Assembly: GCF_014863605.1 (NCBI RefSeq)
Contig: NZ_CP062252.1
Coordinates: 4,101,001 to 4,165,000, forward strand
Reading direction: 5' to 3'
Length of the DNA: 64,000 nt
From: Pseudomonas allokribbensis
GTDB lineage: Bacteria > Pseudomonadota > Gammaproteobacteria > Pseudomonadales > Pseudomonadaceae
Positions 43,657 through 54,386 of the stretch are shown one piece after another (positions within the stretch are counted from its first letter, which is position 1; each line of letters starts with the position of its first letter). Under the pieces are notes generated by a model. The model was not told where the DNA came from. It saw only the letters and a list, made by a program, of their open reading frames with translations, and did no database searches. Position numbers and translations under genes: made by a program.

Positions 43657-44031
43657 TCAAAGTTTGGTCAAAGTCAGGCCAGCCCAGGTCGCGAGCAGGC
43701 CGCCGAACACGCTGATGCCCAGATAACCGAAGGCTATCAGGGCCTGTCCGCTTTCCAGCAAACGCAGCGTATCCAGTGAAAAGGATGAAAACGTCGTCAG
43801 ACCGCCGACAAAACCGACGATCAGACCGGCGCGGATTTCGATCGGCACTTCCGGCCGGGTCAAAAACAGTCCGTACAGCAGGCCGATGATCAGACAGCCG
43901 ACCAGATTGACCGCCAGCGTTGCCGCATAGAAATGCCGGGGCCAATTGGCGCTGACCCAATTGCCAGCCGCGAAACGCAGTAATGTACCAGCGATGCCCG
44001 CCACGGACACCGCAAGAATCGTTCGAATCAC
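43657..44031 (-). CDS. crcB: Fluoride channel FluC/CrcB
   Basis: The 124-residue, four-helix membrane protein forms the Na+-dependent fluoride-exporting dual-topology channel. The signature [16 protein letters not shown] is around residues 72-88, and the N-terminal [12 protein letters not shown] is present. Its start codon at 44031 overlaps the rarA stop, so it is translationally coupled to rarA. I found no fluoride riboswitch in its short upstream region. Confidence 0.95.
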   Translation of the reverse strand: MIRTILAVSVAGIAGTLLRFAAGNWVSANWPRHFYAATLAVNLVGCLIIGLLYGLFLTRPEVPIEIRAGLIVGFVGGLTTFSSFSLDTLRLLESGQALIAFGYLGISVFGGLLATWAGLTLTKL

Positions 44032-45353
44032 TATTTTCTCCGCTGCCGGGGGCTTAAACGATCGAGTTTGGCGAGGTGGTTGAGCTTCTCGCCAATCTTC
44101 AGTTCCAGGCCACGGGGCACCGGTTGGTAGAACGGGATGGGGTCGAGCTCTTCCGGAAAGTAGTCTTCGCCGGCCGCGTAGGCGTCCGGTTCATCGTGTG
44201 CATAGCGATATTCGTCGCCATAACCCAATTGTTTCATCAACTTGGTCGGTGCGTTGCGCAGGTGCAGCGGCACTTCCAGCGAGCCATGTTCGGCAGCGGC
44301 CCGCAATGCGGTCTTGAAGCCCATGTACACCGCGTTGCTTTTCGGCGCGCAAGCCAGATACGTAATAGCTTGAGCCACTGCCAACTCACCTTCCGGGCTG
44401 CCAAGTCGCTCCTGCACTTCCCACGCCGCCAGGCACAGACTCAGGGCGCGCGGGTCGGCATTGCCAATGTCTTCGCTGGCCATGCGCACCACGCGGCGGG
44501 CCAGATACAGCGGATCGCAGCCACCGTCGATCATCCGCGCAAACCAGTACAACGCGCCGTCCGGATTGGAGCCCCGCACCGATTTGTGCAGCGCGGAAAT
44601 CTGGTCGTAGAACGCTTCGCCGCCCTTGTCGAAACGCCGACGCGTGTCGCCGAGCAGGCTTTGCAGAAGCTCAGTGCCCATTTCGCTGTTGTCTTCAGCG
44701 AGGTCCGAAGCGTTCTCCAGCAGATTGAGCAAGCGTCGGCCATCGCCGTCGGCGGCGGACAGCAGCATCTGGAAGCCCTCATCACTGAGGGTCAGGTTGC
44801 GCTTGCCCAGGCCGCGTTCTTCGGTGAGTGCGCGGTGCACCAGTTTACGCAACGCCGCCTCGTCGAGGCTCTTGAGTACGTAGACCCGGGCCCGCGACAG
44901 CAACGCGTTGTTCAATTCGAAGGAAGGGTTTTCGGTGGTTGCGCCGATGAAGATCAGCGTGCCGTCTTCAACGTAAGGTAGAAAGGCGTCCTGCTGGGAC
45001 TTGTTGAAGCGGTGAACTTCGTCGACAAACAGGATCGTGCGCTTGCCGTATTGGCCGGCCTGCTGTTTGGCGATTTCCACCGCCTGACGGATCTCTTTTA
45101 CCCCGGCCAATACGGCCGAAACCGTTTCGAAGTGCGCATCCGAGACTTCCGCCAGCAGCCGCGCCAGGGTGGTCTTGCCCACGCCCGGCGGGCCCCAGAA
45201 GATCATCGAATGCAGGGCACCCTGCTCCAGCGCTTCGCGCAGTGGTTTGCCGCGAGCGAGCACGTGTTCCTGACCGACGTACTCATCCAGATTGGTCGCC
45301 CGCAAACGGGCGGCCAGTGGCTGGGCAATCGGTGCACTGCGAAACAGATCCAT
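44031..45353 (-). CDS. rarA: Replication-associated recombination protein RarA (MgsA)
   Basis: The 440-residue AAA+ ATPase acts at stalled replication forks. Walker [12 protein letters not shown] is near residue 57 and Walker [10 protein letters not shown] near 108; the C-terminal clamp-loader-like and tetramerisation region includes [12 protein letters not shown] and [18 protein letters not shown]. The ATG at 45353 follows a GTG codon at 45356; I use the ATG. It lies 25 bases after lolA on the same strand. Confidence 0.95.
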   Translation of the reverse strand: MDLFRSAPIAQPLAARLRATNLDEYVGQEHVLARGKPLREALEQGALHSMIFWGPPGVGKTTLARLLAEVSDAHFETVSAVLAGVKEIRQAVEIAKQQAGQYGKRTILFVDEVHRFNKSQQDAFLPYVEDGTLIFIGATTENPSFELNNALLSRARVYVLKSLDEAALRKLVHRALTEERGLGKRNLTLSDEGFQMLLSAADGDGRRLLNLLENASDLAEDNSEMGTELLQSLLGDTRRRFDKGGEAFYDQISALHKSVRGSNPDGALYWFARMIDGGCDPLYLARRVVRMASEDIGNADPRALSLCLAAWEVQERLGSPEGELAVAQAITYLACAPKSNAVYMGFKTALRAAAEHGSLEVPLHLRNAPTKLMKQLGYGDEYRYAHDEPDAYAAGEDYFPEELDPIPFYQPVPRGLELKIGEKLNHLAKLDRLSPRQRRK

Positions 45354-45377
45354 CACGTACCGTTGAAACCTCTGTGT

Positions 45378-45998
45378 TTATTCCTGGATCACATCGGCAC
45401 CCTTCGGGATGTCGAATTTGAACTTCGAGGCCGGGACCGCTTCGTTGGCCTTCACCCCGGTGAACAGGATGTTGGTGCGCTGGCCGACGCTGTCGATCAA
45501 TTGCATGTCATTGACCAGACCGTTGCGGAACGACAGACGCAGGCTGTCGAACAGGGTGTCCTTGGTTTTCGGCTTCAGGGTGAAGTCGATCACGCCACCG
45601 GCTTCCTTGGCGCTGATATCGAAGCTCTGGCTGATCTTCGATACGTCACCGGACAGCAACAGGGCCGGGGTCTGGGTCAGGCGCTCATCGAGTTTCTTGA
45701 TGGTGGCCTGTTCCAGATCCGGGTCCCACAGGGTGACTTTCTTGCCGTCGGACACCATGGTCTGCTCGGCGGGGGCATTGGTGTGCCAGTAGAACAGGCC
45801 CGGACGCTGCAGGGTCATGTCGCCGGTGGTTTCCTGCAACTGGGTGCCGCTGCCGTCGAGAGTGAGCTGGGAGAAGTTCGCGGTCAGGGTCTTGGATGTT
45901 TCCAGCAATTGGGTCAGGCGTGCCACATCCTTGTCATCGGCGTGAGCCGTGAGGGTGGTCAGAGCCAGTACTGGCAGCAGCATGCGGATAAGACGCAT
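45378..45998 (-). CDS. lolA: Outer-membrane lipoprotein carrier LolA
   Basis: The 206-residue periplasmic chaperone carries lipoproteins from LolCDE to LolB. It has a signal peptide (cut near AHA-D, residue 20), and family landmarks [36 protein letters not shown] and ADVIQE at the end. The start at 45998 is the first Met before the signal peptide; the frame is open to 46058. It is between ftsK and rarA, a conserved Pseudomonas order. Confidence 0.96.
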   Translation of the reverse strand: MRLIRMLLPVLALTTLTAHADDKDVARLTQLLETSKTLTANFSQLTLDGSGTQLQETTGDMTLQRPGLFYWHTNAPAEQTMVSDGKKVTLWDPDLEQATIKKLDERLTQTPALLLSGDVSKISQSFDISAKEAGGVIDFTLKPKTKDTLFDSLRLSFRNGLVNDMQLIDSVGQRTNILFTGVKANEAVPASKFKFDIPKGADVIQE

Positions 45999-46076
45999 GG
46001 GAGTCCTCTTGAATACTCGTGGGAAAGTGGACGGCGCTTCATGCACCGTCCTTTGCATGTGAATCAGGGTATCGAA

Positions 46077-48485
46077 TCAGTCGCGCACCGGGCCAGGGGC
46101 CAGGACTTCGCGGGAACCGTTGGTGTTCATGGACGTCACGACCCCGGCCATTTCCATGGCTTCGATCATGCGCGCGGCACGGTTGTAACCGATCTTCAGC
46201 TTGCGCTGTACAGCGGAGATGGAGGCGCGGCGGCTTTCCAGTACAAACTGCACGGCTTCGTCGTACAGCGCGTCGGCTTCCGGATCATCGCCGTCACCAC
46301 CGCCGCTGCTGCCTTCGAAACCACTACCCGCCTCTTCGACACCGTTGAGGATGTCGTCGTTGTATTCCGGCGCACCGCGCAGCTTCCAGGCTTCCACCAC
46401 CCGGTGAACTTCATCGTCGGACACGAAGGCGCCGTGAACCCGGATCGGCAGGCTGGTGCCCGGCGGCATGTAGAGCATGTCACCGTGGCCAAGCAGTTGT
46501 TCGGCGCCACCCTGATCGATGATGGTCCGAGAGTCGATCTTGCTCGATACCTGGAACGCCATCCGCGTCGGGATGTTGGCCTTGATCAGACCGGTGATCA
46601 CGTCCACCGACGGCCGCTGGGTCGCAAGGATCAGGTGAATACCAGCCGCCCGCGCTTTCTGGGCGATACGGGCGATCAGCTCTTCAACCTTCTTGCCGAC
46701 GATCATCATCATGTCGGCGAATTCGTCCACGACCACAACGATGGTCGGCAGCTTCTGCAATAGAGGAGCTTCGTCGTGGATGCTTTCGCGCTTGTACAGC
46801 GGATCACTCAGCGGCTCGCCGGCGTCCTGGGCTTCCTTGACCTTGGCGTTGAAGCCGGACAGGTTTCGCACGCCCATCTTCGCCATCAGCTTGTAGCGAC
46901 GTTCCATCTCGGCAACGCTCCAGCGCAGGGCGTTGGCGGCGTCCTTCATGTCGGTCACGACCGGGCACAGCAAGTGCGGAATGCCTTCGTAGATCGACAG
47001 TTCCAACATCTTCGGGTCGATCATGATCAGCTTGGCGTCTTCCGGGCCGGACTTGAACAGGATCGACAGGATCATCGCGTTCACGCCCACCGACTTACCG
47101 GAACCGGTCGTACCGGCCACCAGCAAGTGAGGCATCTTCGCCAGGTCAGTAATGACCGGCTTGCCGCCGATGTCGTGGCCCAGGGCCAGGGTGACCGGCG
47201 ACTTGAAGTTGTCGTACTCAGGGGTCGACAGCACTTCGGAGAAACGCACGATCTGGCGGTCTTCGTTGGGAATCTCGATACCGACCGTGGTCTTGCCCGG
47301 AATCACCTCGACCACCCGCACGCTGGTCACGGCCAGCGAACGTGCAAGGTCTTTGGCCAGGTTGGCGATACGGCTGACCTTGACGCCAGCGGCTGGCTGG
47401 ATTTCGTAACGGGTAATGACCGGGCCGGGATGGATCGAATCCACAGTGACTTCGACGCCGAATTCCTTGAGCTTGATCTCCAGCAAGTGGCCGACTGCCG
47501 CCAGGGACTCGGGCGAGTAGTTGAGCTGTTTCTTTTCCGCAGGATCGAGAATCGAGATCGGTGGCAAGGTGCCTTCCACGGCGCTGTCGACGAACAGCGG
47601 CGCCTGCTTCTCTTTCTGCACGCGCTTGCTTGGCTCTGGCGCCTTGACCGGGGCCGGAGCGATGACCGGCGGAACCTGTTTCTCGCGCTCGGACATGTGC
47701 TTGCTCAGGGCCTGTTCACGCTCGATCAGACGTTCCTTGACCTTGGCCTGCTCGCGCTTGTCGGTGACTGTCGGGGCGACCACGTCGTGCACCCGGTCAT
47801 CGACTTCACGCAATTGCGCGACCAGTTGCTTGCGCTCGGTCCGCGCCGACCACCAGCGGTTGACCGCGCCCTGGAACAGTTCGAACAGGTCGAGGGTGAT
47901 CTTGCCGGTAACGTCCATCACCTTGAACCACGACAGGTCGGTGAATACGGTCAGGCCGAACAGGAACAGCGCGATGAACAGCAATGTGCTGCCCTGAATG
48001 TTCAGGGCGTTGCGGGCCAGATCACCGAGGCTTTCACCCAGCGCGCCACCCGCACCGGCCGGCAACGCGGTGGCCGCATGGAAATGAATGTGCGCCAGCG
48101 CAGCGCCGGACAGCACCAGAAACACCAGGCCGATCAGGCGCCAGGAGAACAGCCAGCCGCTCCACTGCCAGGGTTCGTGGCGCTGACGGAAGATCTGATA
48201 CGCCTTGATCGCCAGCAGCAACGGGAAGATGTACGCGAAGTAACCCAGCACCATGAACAGGATGTCGGCGCTGTAGGAGCCCGCCGGGCCGCCGAAATTC
48301 TGCACGTCGTCGATCTTGCTGTTGTGGCTCCAGCCCGGATCGTCCTTGCCGTAAGTCAGCAAGGCCATCATCAGGAACAGGCACAAGGCACCGATGGCGA
48401 TCAATGCACCTTCCTTGAGTCGGTAGTGCAATTGCTGGCGCCAGAGCGGGACGACTGTTTTTGGTGCTGCGGTGGATTTCTTCAA
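46077..48485 (-). CDS. ftsK: DNA translocase FtsK
   Basis: The 802-residue septum-located motor segregates chromosome termini and activates XerCD at dif. It has four N-terminal transmembrane segments (residues ~20-190), a charged linker with Lys/Glu/Pro-rich sequence, and the RecA-like motor with Walker [15 protein letters not shown] and Walker [15 protein letters not shown]-terminal gamma winged helix ([23 protein letters not shown]) reads KOPS sites. I place the start at TTG 48485 (KKSTAAPK) because no ATG is near; an alternative in-frame ATG at 48548 adds 21 residues of poor family fit. Confidence 0.95.
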   Translation of the reverse strand: MKKSTAAPKTVVPLWRQQLHYRLKEGALIAIGALCLFLMMALLTYGKDDPGWSHNSKIDDVQNFGGPAGSYSADILFMVLGYFAYIFPLLLAIKAYQIFRQRHEPWQWSGWLFSWRLIGLVFLVLSGAALAHIHFHAATALPAGAGGALGESLGDLARNALNIQGSTLLFIALFLFGLTVFTDLSWFKVMDVTGKITLDLFELFQGAVNRWWSARTERKQLVAQLREVDDRVHDVVAPTVTDKREQAKVKERLIEREQALSKHMSEREKQVPPVIAPAPVKAPEPSKRVQKEKQAPLFVDSAVEGTLPPISILDPAEKKQLNYSPESLAAVGHLLEIKLKEFGVEVTVDSIHPGPVITRYEIQPAAGVKVSRIANLAKDLARSLAVTSVRVVEVIPGKTTVGIEIPNEDRQIVRFSEVLSTPEYDNFKSPVTLALGHDIGGKPVITDLAKMPHLLVAGTTGSGKSVGVNAMILSILFKSGPEDAKLIMIDPKMLELSIYEGIPHLLCPVVTDMKDAANALRWSVAEMERRYKLMAKMGVRNLSGFNAKVKEAQDAGEPLSDPLYKRESIHDEAPLLQKLPTIVVVVDEFADMMMIVGKKVEELIARIAQKARAAGIHLILATQRPSVDVITGLIKANIPTRMAFQVSSKIDSRTIIDQGGAEQLLGHGDMLYMPPGTSLPIRVHGAFVSDDEVHRVVEAWKLRGAPEYNDDILNGVEEAGSGFEGSSGGGDGDDPEADALYDEAVQFVLESRRASISAVQRKLKIGYNRAARMIEAMEMAGVVTSMNTNGSREVLAPGPVRD

Positions 48486-48604
48486 AACGCTTCTTTTCCT
48501 GCGCCAGAGGCGCGTCCATCTATTGAATGACAATAAAAAACTGCCCAATCCAGGCAGGTAAAAAAATTGACGGGCACAACTGAGACTACTTTTAACACTG
48601 CGCC

Positions 48605-48623
48605 CCGTGTTTTATAAACACGG
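48605..48623. repeat. Perfect 19-bp palindrome upstream of ftsK
   Basis: CCGTGTTT and AAACACGG flank TAT, giving a perfect dyad 120 bases upstream of the ftsK TTG start. It could be an operator or an RNA hairpin in the ftsK leader; no factor can be named. Confidence 0.45.
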
Positions 48624-48782
48624 CTCGCTGCGAATATTCTGTAACAGCCCGGCATTGTACGGGTTTGCGCGTGCGATGCCATGCTTCGAGCCCCAGCTTC
48701 AAGCATAGCCAAGCAGACAAAACCTGCGACGCAATTTGAGCATGCATTGTCTTTTGTGACAAAGGCTTATGAGGTGTATTTG

Positions 48783-48974
48783 ATGAACGTAGCGAAGCAT
48801 CTACCTCTGATTGCTCATGACGGCCAAATGCCCCCACTCGACGCCTTCCCGGACACCGTGCACATTCGCCCCCGACGCCCGTCTACGACCGCGTCCACCC
48901 GACCAAGTTGCAGCCGTGCAATCTTCGAACAGGTTCGGGGGGACATTCGCGCTTTTTACCGGCACACTTTGTAA
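48783..48974 (+). CDS. Candidate small protein (63 residues)
   Basis: The [23 protein letters not shown]... ends in FYRHTL with a GAGG ribosome-binding site 8 bases before the ATG. It has no hydrophobic segment, no Cys cluster and no family I recognise, and the C-terminal half is Arg/Thr/Ser-rich in a way that could be chance. It lies 46 bases before aat. It may be a remnant, an upstream leader ORF for aat, or non-coding. Confidence 0.3.
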   Translation: MNVAKHLPLIAHDGQMPPLDAFPDTVHIRPRRPSTTASTRPSCSRAIFEQVRGDIRAFYRHTL

Positions 48975-49020
48975 CGGGCCTCACCGCCTACTGCCCTCCC
49001 CTTCTGCAAGCCTGGACGCC

Positions 49021-49701
49021 ATGCTGACTTGGTTACAACGCAATTCACTGACTTTCCCGCCACTGGAAAAGGCCATGCGCGATCCCAACGGATTGCTGGC
49101 GGCCGGCGGCGACCTGTCCGCCGATCGTTTGATCCAGGCCTATCGCCATGGCTGCTTTCCGTGGTTCTCCGAAGGCCAGCCCATCCTCTGGTGGTCGCCG
49201 GATCCGCGCACCGTGTTGTTTCCCGACGAACTGCATGTCTCGCGCAGCCTCGGCAAACTGCTGCGCCAGCAACGCTATCAAGTGACTTTCGATCAGGATT
49301 TCGAGGCGGTCATTCGTGCCTGCGCCGCACCACGGGATTACGCCGATGGCACCTGGATCACCCAGGCCATGCAAGACGCCTATGTCGAACTGCACCAGCG
49401 CGGCTTCGCCCATTCGGTGGAAGTGTGGGAACAGGGCGAACTGGTCGGCGGACTCTACGGCCTGGCGATGGGGCAATTGTTTTTTGGCGAGTCGATGTTC
49501 AGTCGCGCCGACAACGCCTCCAAGTACGGCTTCGCCACGCTGGTGCGACACCTCAAAGACTCGGGTTTCGTGCTGATCGACTGCCAGATGCCTACCGATC
49601 ATCTGCACAGCCTCGGTGCCCGGGCGATCTCCCGCCCCGCATTTGCCGAATATCTGGCCCGGCACCTCGATCAACCCAACCTTGCCACCTGGGTTTGCTG
49701 A
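49021..49701 (+). CDS. aat: Leucyl/phenylalanyl-tRNA-protein transferase
   Basis: The 226-residue N-end rule enzyme transfers Leu or Phe from tRNA to proteins with N-terminal Lys or Arg, marking them for ClpS/ClpAP. Family motifs: [22 protein letters not shown] near the start, [12 protein letters not shown] around residue 60, [15 protein letters not shown] near 157, and [15 protein letters not shown] near 187. The next gene, bpt, adds Leu to Asp/Glu N-termini, and clpA/clpS are encoded just downstream. Confidence 0.97.
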   Translation: MLTWLQRNSLTFPPLEKAMRDPNGLLAAGGDLSADRLIQAYRHGCFPWFSEGQPILWWSPDPRTVLFPDELHVSRSLGKLLRQQRYQVTFDQDFEAVIRACAAPRDYADGTWITQAMQDAYVELHQRGFAHSVEVWEQGELVGGLYGLAMGQLFFGESMFSRADNASKYGFATLVRHLKDSGFVLIDCQMPTDHLHSLGARAISRPAFAEYLARHLDQPNLATWVC

Positions 49702-49759
49702 GCGACTTTTGCGCGCGTGGCTTACACTTAATTCACCAGCTTACCCCCGAGGGTTGATC

Positions 49760-50467
49760 ATGACCGAGTTGGCGCGGTTGAAGTTTTATGCCACTCAGCC
49801 TCACTCTTGCAGTTATCTGCCCGAGGAGCAGGCCACGACCCTGTTTCTCGACCCGAGCCAGCCCATGGATGTGCATGTCTACGCAGACCTGTCGGAAATG
49901 GGCTTTCGTCGCAGCGGCGATCACCTGTACCGCCCGCATTGCCAGAACTGCAATGCCTGCGTGCCTGCGCGCATCCCGGTGGCGCAGTTCAACCCCAATC
50001 GGCAGCAAAAGCGCATTTTCAAACGCAACGCCGACTTGCAGGTGCGCCCGGTCAAGCCTGGTTTCAGCGAAGAATATTTCGATCTTTATCAGCGTTACAT
50101 CGAACAGCGCCATGCCGACGGCGATATGTACCCGCCGAGCCGTGATCAATTCTCGACTTTTCTGGTTCGCGACCTGCCCTTCTCACGCTTCTACGAGTTC
50201 CGGCTCGACGGACGGTTGCTGGCGGTCGCCGTCACCGATCTGCTGCCTAACGGTCTGTCGGCGGTCTACACCTTTTACGAACCAGAGGAAGAGCGCCGCA
50301 GCCTCGGGCGCTACGCCATTCTCTGGCAGATCGGCGAGGCCCAGCGACTGGGGCTCGAAGCGGTGTACCTGGGTTACTGGATCAAAAACTGCAAAAAGAT
50401 GAACTACAAGACCCAATATCGACCGATCGAACTGCTGATTAATCAGCGCTGGGTCATCCTGAACTGA
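49760..50467 (+). CDS. bpt: Aspartate/glutamate leucyltransferase (Bpt/Ate)
   Basis: The 235-residue N-end rule transferase adds Leu to acidic N-termini. Landmarks: [26 protein letters not shown], the Cys-rich [14 protein letters not shown] around residue 71, and the C-terminal [21 protein letters not shown]. The ATG at 49760 has GAGGG about 7 bases ahead; the long upstream open frame inside aat is spurious. Feeds substrates to ClpS/ClpA encoded at 51.7-54.4 kb. Confidence 0.96.
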   Translation: MTELARLKFYATQPHSCSYLPEEQATTLFLDPSQPMDVHVYADLSEMGFRRSGDHLYRPHCQNCNACVPARIPVAQFNPNRQQKRIFKRNADLQVRPVKPGFSEEYFDLYQRYIEQRHADGDMYPPSRDQFSTFLVRDLPFSRFYEFRLDGRLLAVAVTDLLPNGLSAVYTFYEPEEERRSLGRYAILWQIGEAQRLGLEAVYLGYWIKNCKKMNYKTQYRPIELLINQRWVILN

Positions 50468-50579
50468 ATGCAAGCCCTAAACCCCTTGGCGTAAACCCCA
50501 TTTTTCGGGCACAATGCACGCCGCTTTTGCCTGGCGCAGTTGCACCGGGCCATTCATTGGACACCGAGGGCTTTACTGC

Positions 50580-50798
50580 ATGTCGAAAGAAGACAGCTTC
50601 GAAATGGAAGGCACTGTCGTCGACACCCTGCCCAACACCATGTTTCGTGTGGAGTTGGAAAATGGGCACGTCGTAACCGCGCATATCTCCGGCAAGATGC
50701 GCAAGAACTACATTCGTATTCTTACCGGTGACAAAGTGCGCGTCGAGCTGACGCCCTATGACTTGAGCAAAGGGCGTATTACTTACCGCGCTCGCTAA
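50580..50798 (+). CDS. infA: Translation initiation factor IF-1
   Basis: The 72-residue OB-fold protein binds the 30S A site during initiation. The sequence is near-canonical: [20 protein letters not shown], then [19 protein letters not shown] and TYRAR at the end. It is followed by a Rho-independent terminator, and convergent to clpA across a repeat-rich gap of about 920 bases. Confidence 0.98.
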
Positions 50799-50813
50799 TC
50801 AAGTCAATACAAG

Positions 50814-50838
50814 ACGCCCGGCTTAATGCCGGGCGTTT
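50814..50838 (+). terminator. infA terminator
   Basis: ACGCCCGGC and GCCGGGCGT flank TTAAT, followed by T5. It ends infA transcription and abuts the start of repeat element copy A. Confidence 0.9.
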
Positions 50839-51152
50839 TTGTTTGTCTGGGATTTGGCGCTTTGGGTTTGTGCTTGAGTTTTGGGTGTATATCCGTTGTT
50901 TCGGGTGCTGCCGCTGGCGGTTTCGCTCTTACAGCGAGTCACTTTTGACAAACGCCTCAAAAGTAACCAAAAAGTCTTGGCCCCGGCGTACGGCACTTCG
51001 CTTAGGCTCAGTGTTCCCTCGCTACGGTGTCCATCAGGGGGCATCGCCTACGGTTTGCTTCGCTGCACCTCCTCTCGATGTATGCGGCTTCGCCGCACGG
51101 CGCTGCGCGCCTACCCCCTGATGGACACCTTCGCTCGGCCTGCCGAAGGGGC
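50834..51152 (+). repeat. Intergenic structured repeat, copy A
   Basis: About 320 bases downstream of infA share extended similarity with copy B (51400-51690) in inverted orientation. Within copy A: a hairpin ACTTTTGA/TCAAAAGT at 50941-50964, a 16-bp perfect long-range stem GGTGTCCATCAGGGGG (51026-51041) with its complement at 51114-51129, an inner hairpin TGCGGC-TTC-GCCGCA at 51083-51097, and a 41-base stretch (51041-51081) identical in copy B. Short ORFs here (50843-51121, 50881-51375, 51027-51368) lack support. It resembles intergenic repeat families I remember in fluorescent pseudomonads but cannot name. Confidence 0.8.
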
Positions 51153-51160
51153 AAAAATCA

Positions 51161-51220
51161 AAAGCCAAAGCCAAAGCCAAAGCCAAAGCCAAAGCCAAAG
51201 CCAAAGCCAAAGCCAAAGCC
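51161..51220 (+). repeat. (AAAGCC)10 hexanucleotide tandem repeat
   Basis: Ten exact AAAGCC units lie between the two inverted element copies. In frame it would read Ser-Gln or Lys-Pro repeats, but the ORFs that contain it have no other support. It is a microsatellite likely to vary in length between strains. Confidence 0.95.
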
Positions 51221-51399
51221 AAAGATCGCAGCTTCGGCAACTCCTGCGGACAATTCCCAAATCAAACAAATTGGTCAGCCAACAAGCCGCCATTCTCAGC
51301 AAGCCGGCTCCCACAGCTCTAATCCACGTGCAACCCAAGCGGCAAAGCCGCCCCACTCAACACAATGAGCGTTAGCTCGAGTAAAGCTGTTGATCGCAA

Positions 51400-51690
51400 G
51401 GCCCGTCGGCAGGCTGAGTGGAGGGATTGATCCCGGGGTGGGAGCGCAGCGACCGTTTGGCGAAGCCAAACACATCGAGAGGAGGTGCAGCGAAGCAAAC
51501 CGTAGGCGATGCCCCCGGATCAATCCCGGAGCGAAGGAACCCGAGCCACAGCGAGGGCCGAACGTCAGGGCATAGACCTTTTGGTTACTTTTGGGGCGTT
51601 TGCCAAAAGTGACCCGCCGTAAGGGCGGAACCCTAAGCGGCCATAACCGCAGCAACGGATATTCACACCAAACAAACAGACAACAAAAAG
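51400..51690 (-). repeat. Intergenic structured repeat, copy B (inverted)
   Basis: This is the inverted, diverged partner of copy A. The corresponding stems are all still paired although their sequences differ: ACTTTTGG/CCAAAAGT at 51587-51610, GGGATTGATCCCGGGG (51423-51438) with CCCCCGGATCAATCCC (51512-51527), and TTTGGC-GAA-GCCAAA at 51456-51470. It abuts the clpA terminator as copy A abuts that of infA. No coding gene is supported in it. Confidence 0.8.
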
Positions 51691-51709
51691 GCGCCCGAAG
51701 GCGCCTTTT
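51686..51709 (-). terminator. clpA terminator
   Basis: AAAAGGCGCC and GGCGCCTTTT pair around CGAA, followed on the minus strand by T residues, 14 bases beyond the clpA stop. Confidence 0.88.
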
Positions 51710-51722
51710 CACTTCACAGCCG

Positions 51723-53993
51723 TCAGGCCATTTCCGCCGTAGTCTCGAAGTCAAACGTCAGTTCACCATCCTTGATGTCGATGTGAACCACACCGCCATG
51801 CTCGGCCAGCTCGCCAAACAGAATCTCCTCCGCCAGCGGACGCTTGATCTTGTCCTGGATCAGACGCGCCATCGGACGAGCGCCCATGGCCGAATCGTAA
51901 CCACCGGCCGCCAGCCAACTGCGCGCCGCATCGGTAACTTCCAGAAGCACACGCTTGTCTTCCAGCTGCGCCTGAAGTTCGGTGAGGAACTTGTCCACCA
52001 CGCTTTTGATGACCTCATGACTGAGGCGACCAAACTGAATGATGGTATCCAGACGGTTGCGGAATTCCGGCGTGAAGCTCTTCTTGATCACTTCCATCGC
52101 ATCGGACGAATGATCCTGATGGGTGAAACCGATCGAAGCACGCGCCGCCGTTTCAGCACCGGCGTTGGTGGTCATGATCACGATCACGTTGCGGAAGTCC
52201 GCCTTGCGCCCGTTGTTATCGGTCAGCGTGCCGTGGTCCATCACCTGCAGCAGCAGGTTGAAGACTTCCGGATGCGCCTTCTCGATTTCGTCGAGCAGCA
52301 ATACGCAGTGCGGCTGCTTGGTGATCGCTTCGGTCAGCAGACCGCCCTGGTCGAAACCGACATAACCCGGAGGCGCACCGATCAGACGCGATACGGTGTG
52401 GCGCTCCATGTACTCGGACATGTCGAAGCGAACCAGTTCAATCCCAAGAGCCTTGGCCAATTGGCGCGCAGCCTCGGTTTTACCGACACCGGTAGGCCCG
52501 GCGAACAGGAACGAACCGACCGGCTTGTCCGGCGACTTGAGGCCGGCACGGGACAGTTTGATCGCAGTCGACAGCGAATCGATCGCCGCGTCCTGACCAA
52601 ACACCGTCAGCTTCAGGTCACGCTCGAGGTTACGCAGCAGTTCCTTGTCGGAACTGGTGACGTGCTTCGGCGGAATCCGCGCGATCTTCGCTACGATGTC
52701 CTCGACCTGCGGCACTTCGATGCGTTTCACACGCTTCTCGACCGGTTGCAGACGCTGATAGGCGCCCGCCTCGTCGATCACGTCGATGGCCTTGTCCGGC
52801 ATATGCCGGTCATTGATGTAGCGCGAAGCCAGTTCTGCAGCGGCGCGCAACGACTCATCGCTGTATTCGATGTTGTGGTGCTGCTCGAAACGCCCTTTCA
52901 GGCCGCGCAGGATACCGATGGTGTCTTCCACCGATGGCTCGACCACATCGACCTTCTGGAAGCGACGTGCCAGGGCACGGTCTTTCTCGAAGATGCCACG
53001 GAATTCCTGGAACGTGGTCGAGCCGATGCAGCGAATGTCGCCAGACGACAGCAGCGGCTTGAGCAGGTTCGAGGCATCCATGACGCCACCCGACGCGGCA
53101 CCCGCACCGATAATGGTGTGGATCTCGTCGATGAACAGGATCGCCTGCGGACGTTTTTTCAGTTCGTTGAGCAACGCCTTGAAGCGCTTCTCGAAATCAC
53201 CGCGATACTTGGTGCCTGCGAGCAAGGCGCCGAGATCGAGGGAATAAACGACGCTGTTGGCCAGCAGGTCCGGCACCTGGTTGTCGACAATGCGCTTGGC
53301 CAGGCCTTCGGCAATCGCGGTTTTACCCACGCCCGCCTCGCCCACCAGCAGCGGATTGTTCTTGCGACGACGCGCGAGAATCTGCGCGACACGCTCGACT
53401 TCCGTTTCACGCCCGACCAGCGGATCGATCCGGCCCTGACGTGCGAGTTCGTTGAGGTTGCTGGCATAAGCATCCAGCGGATTGCCTGAAGAAGAAGACT
53501 CACCGCCCTCGTCGTCCTGCATATCTTGTTCACCTTCAGAGTGATCGCCATGCCCCGGCACCTTGGAAATGCCATGGGCGATATAGTTGACGACATCAAT
53601 GCGTGCAACGCTCTGCTGTTTCAGCAGGAACACCGCCTGACTCTCTTGCTCACTGAAGATTGCAACCAGCACGTTGGCGCCGGTCACTTCGCGTTTGCCC
53701 GAGCTCTGCACATGAAAGACAGCACGTTGCAGCACACGCTGGAAGCCCAGGGTTGGCTGGGTTTCGCGATCTTCGTCATGGACGGGGATCAGCGGCGTGG
53801 TGGAGTCGATGAACTCCTGCAGGTCGTGCTTGAGTTTGTCGAGGTTTGCGCCGCAGGCACGCAATACGGTGGCGGCAGCCTCATTGTCCAATAGGGCCAG
53901 CAGCAGGTGTTCGACGGTCATGAACTCATGACGCTTCGAACGTGCCTCCTTGAAGGCAAGATTGAGGGTGACTTCGAGCTCGCGGTTTAACAT
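51723..53993 (-). CDS. clpA: ClpA, ATPase subunit of ClpAP
   Basis: The 756-residue AAA+ unfoldase feeds substrates to ClpP. It has the N-domain (residues 1-145: [34 protein letters not shown]), D1 with Walker [15 protein letters not shown] near 214, and D2 with Walker [15 protein letters not shown] near 495; the IGF/IGL loop for ClpP is not separately checked. It is transcribed 30 bases after clpS, with which it forms the N-end rule unit. Length is standard. Confidence 0.98.
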   Translation of the reverse strand: MLNRELEVTLNLAFKEARSKRHEFMTVEHLLLALLDNEAAATVLRACGANLDKLKHDLQEFIDSTTPLIPVHDEDRETQPTLGFQRVLQRAVFHVQSSGKREVTGANVLVAIFSEQESQAVFLLKQQSVARIDVVNYIAHGISKVPGHGDHSEGEQDMQDDEGGESSSSGNPLDAYASNLNELARQGRIDPLVGRETEVERVAQILARRRKNNPLLVGEAGVGKTAIAEGLAKRIVDNQVPDLLANSVVYSLDLGALLAGTKYRGDFEKRFKALLNELKKRPQAILFIDEIHTIIGAGAASGGVMDASNLLKPLLSSGDIRCIGSTTFQEFRGIFEKDRALARRFQKVDVVEPSVEDTIGILRGLKGRFEQHHNIEYSDESLRAAAELASRYINDRHMPDKAIDVIDEAGAYQRLQPVEKRVKRIEVPQVEDIVAKIARIPPKHVTSSDKELLRNLERDLKLTVFGQDAAIDSLSTAIKLSRAGLKSPDKPVGSFLFAGPTGVGKTEAARQLAKALGIELVRFDMSEYMERHTVSRLIGAPPGYVGFDQGGLLTEAITKQPHCVLLLDEIEKAHPEVFNLLLQVMDHGTLTDNNGRKADFRNVIVIMTTNAGAETAARASIGFTHQDHSSDAMEVIKKSFTPEFRNRLDTIIQFGRLSHEVIKSVVDKFLTELQAQLEDKRVLLEVTDAARSWLAAGGYDSAMGARPMARLIQDKIKRPLAEEILFGELAEHGGVVHIDIKDGELTFDFETTAEMA

Positions 53994-54023
53994 AGCTTCA
54001 CCTCATACCCAAGTGGTCGGCGA

Positions 54024-54386
54024 TTAACCGTCCTTCTCGATTTCACAGAGTAGCGGATGCTGGCTTTCCCTGGCGTACTGGTTGACCTGCATGGCCTTTG
54101 TCTCGGCGATGTCGCGGGTAAACACTCCACATACTGCCCGTCCTTCTGTGTGGACGGCCAGCATGACCTTGGTCGCCAGCTCGCGATTCAGGTTAAAAAA
54201 CACCTCGAGCACTTCGACGACGAAATCCATCGGTGTGTAGTCATCATTAAACAAAACCACCTTGTACATCGGCGGCGCCTGTAACGCAGGCTTTGCTTCC
54301 TGAACAGCAATACCCGCTGAATCGTCGTCGTGTAAATCAGGGCGATCCTGATTGAATGTTAGTCGAATCTGGCTGATTGCATGCAT
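54024..54386 (-). CDS. clpS: ClpS adaptor protein
   Basis: The 120-residue adaptor binds destabilising N-terminal residues and delivers the substrates to ClpA. The ligand pocket sequence [20 protein letters not shown] is around residues 42-61, and [21 protein letters not shown] follows. It has a long N-terminal extension (about 35 residues) typical of Pseudomonas. The start is at 54386 (MHAISQIRL). Upstream lies a 224-base gap to the divergent cspD. Confidence 0.96.
   Translation of the reverse strand: MHAISQIRLTFNQDRPDLHDDDSAGIAVQEAKPALQAPPMYKVVLFNDDYTPMDFVVEVLEVFFNLNRELATKVMLAVHTEGRAVCGVFTRDIAETKAMQVNQYARESQHPLLCEIEKDG

Larger units (their letters stand above)
48486..49020. other. 535-bp interval between divergent ftsK and aat
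   Basis: In P. aeruginosa, as I recall, trxB1 lies here; in this window no thioredoxin-reductase sequence is recognisable. The interval holds the ftsK leader, a perfect 19-bp palindrome at 48605-48623, and one short ORF (48783-48974) with a good ribosome-binding site but no recognisable family. The remainder shows nothing I can assign. Confidence 0.5.

Noticed and set aside
44010..44100. Fluoride riboswitch before crcB
   Set aside because: The crcB start overlaps the rarA stop, and no riboswitch-like fold was found in the short region.
50881..51375. Ser-Gln/Lys-Pro-repeat ORFs in the infA-clpA gap
   Set aside because: They arise from the (AAAGCC)10 microsatellite and element sequence; three overlapping frames are open and none has a ribosome-binding site or recognisable protein.
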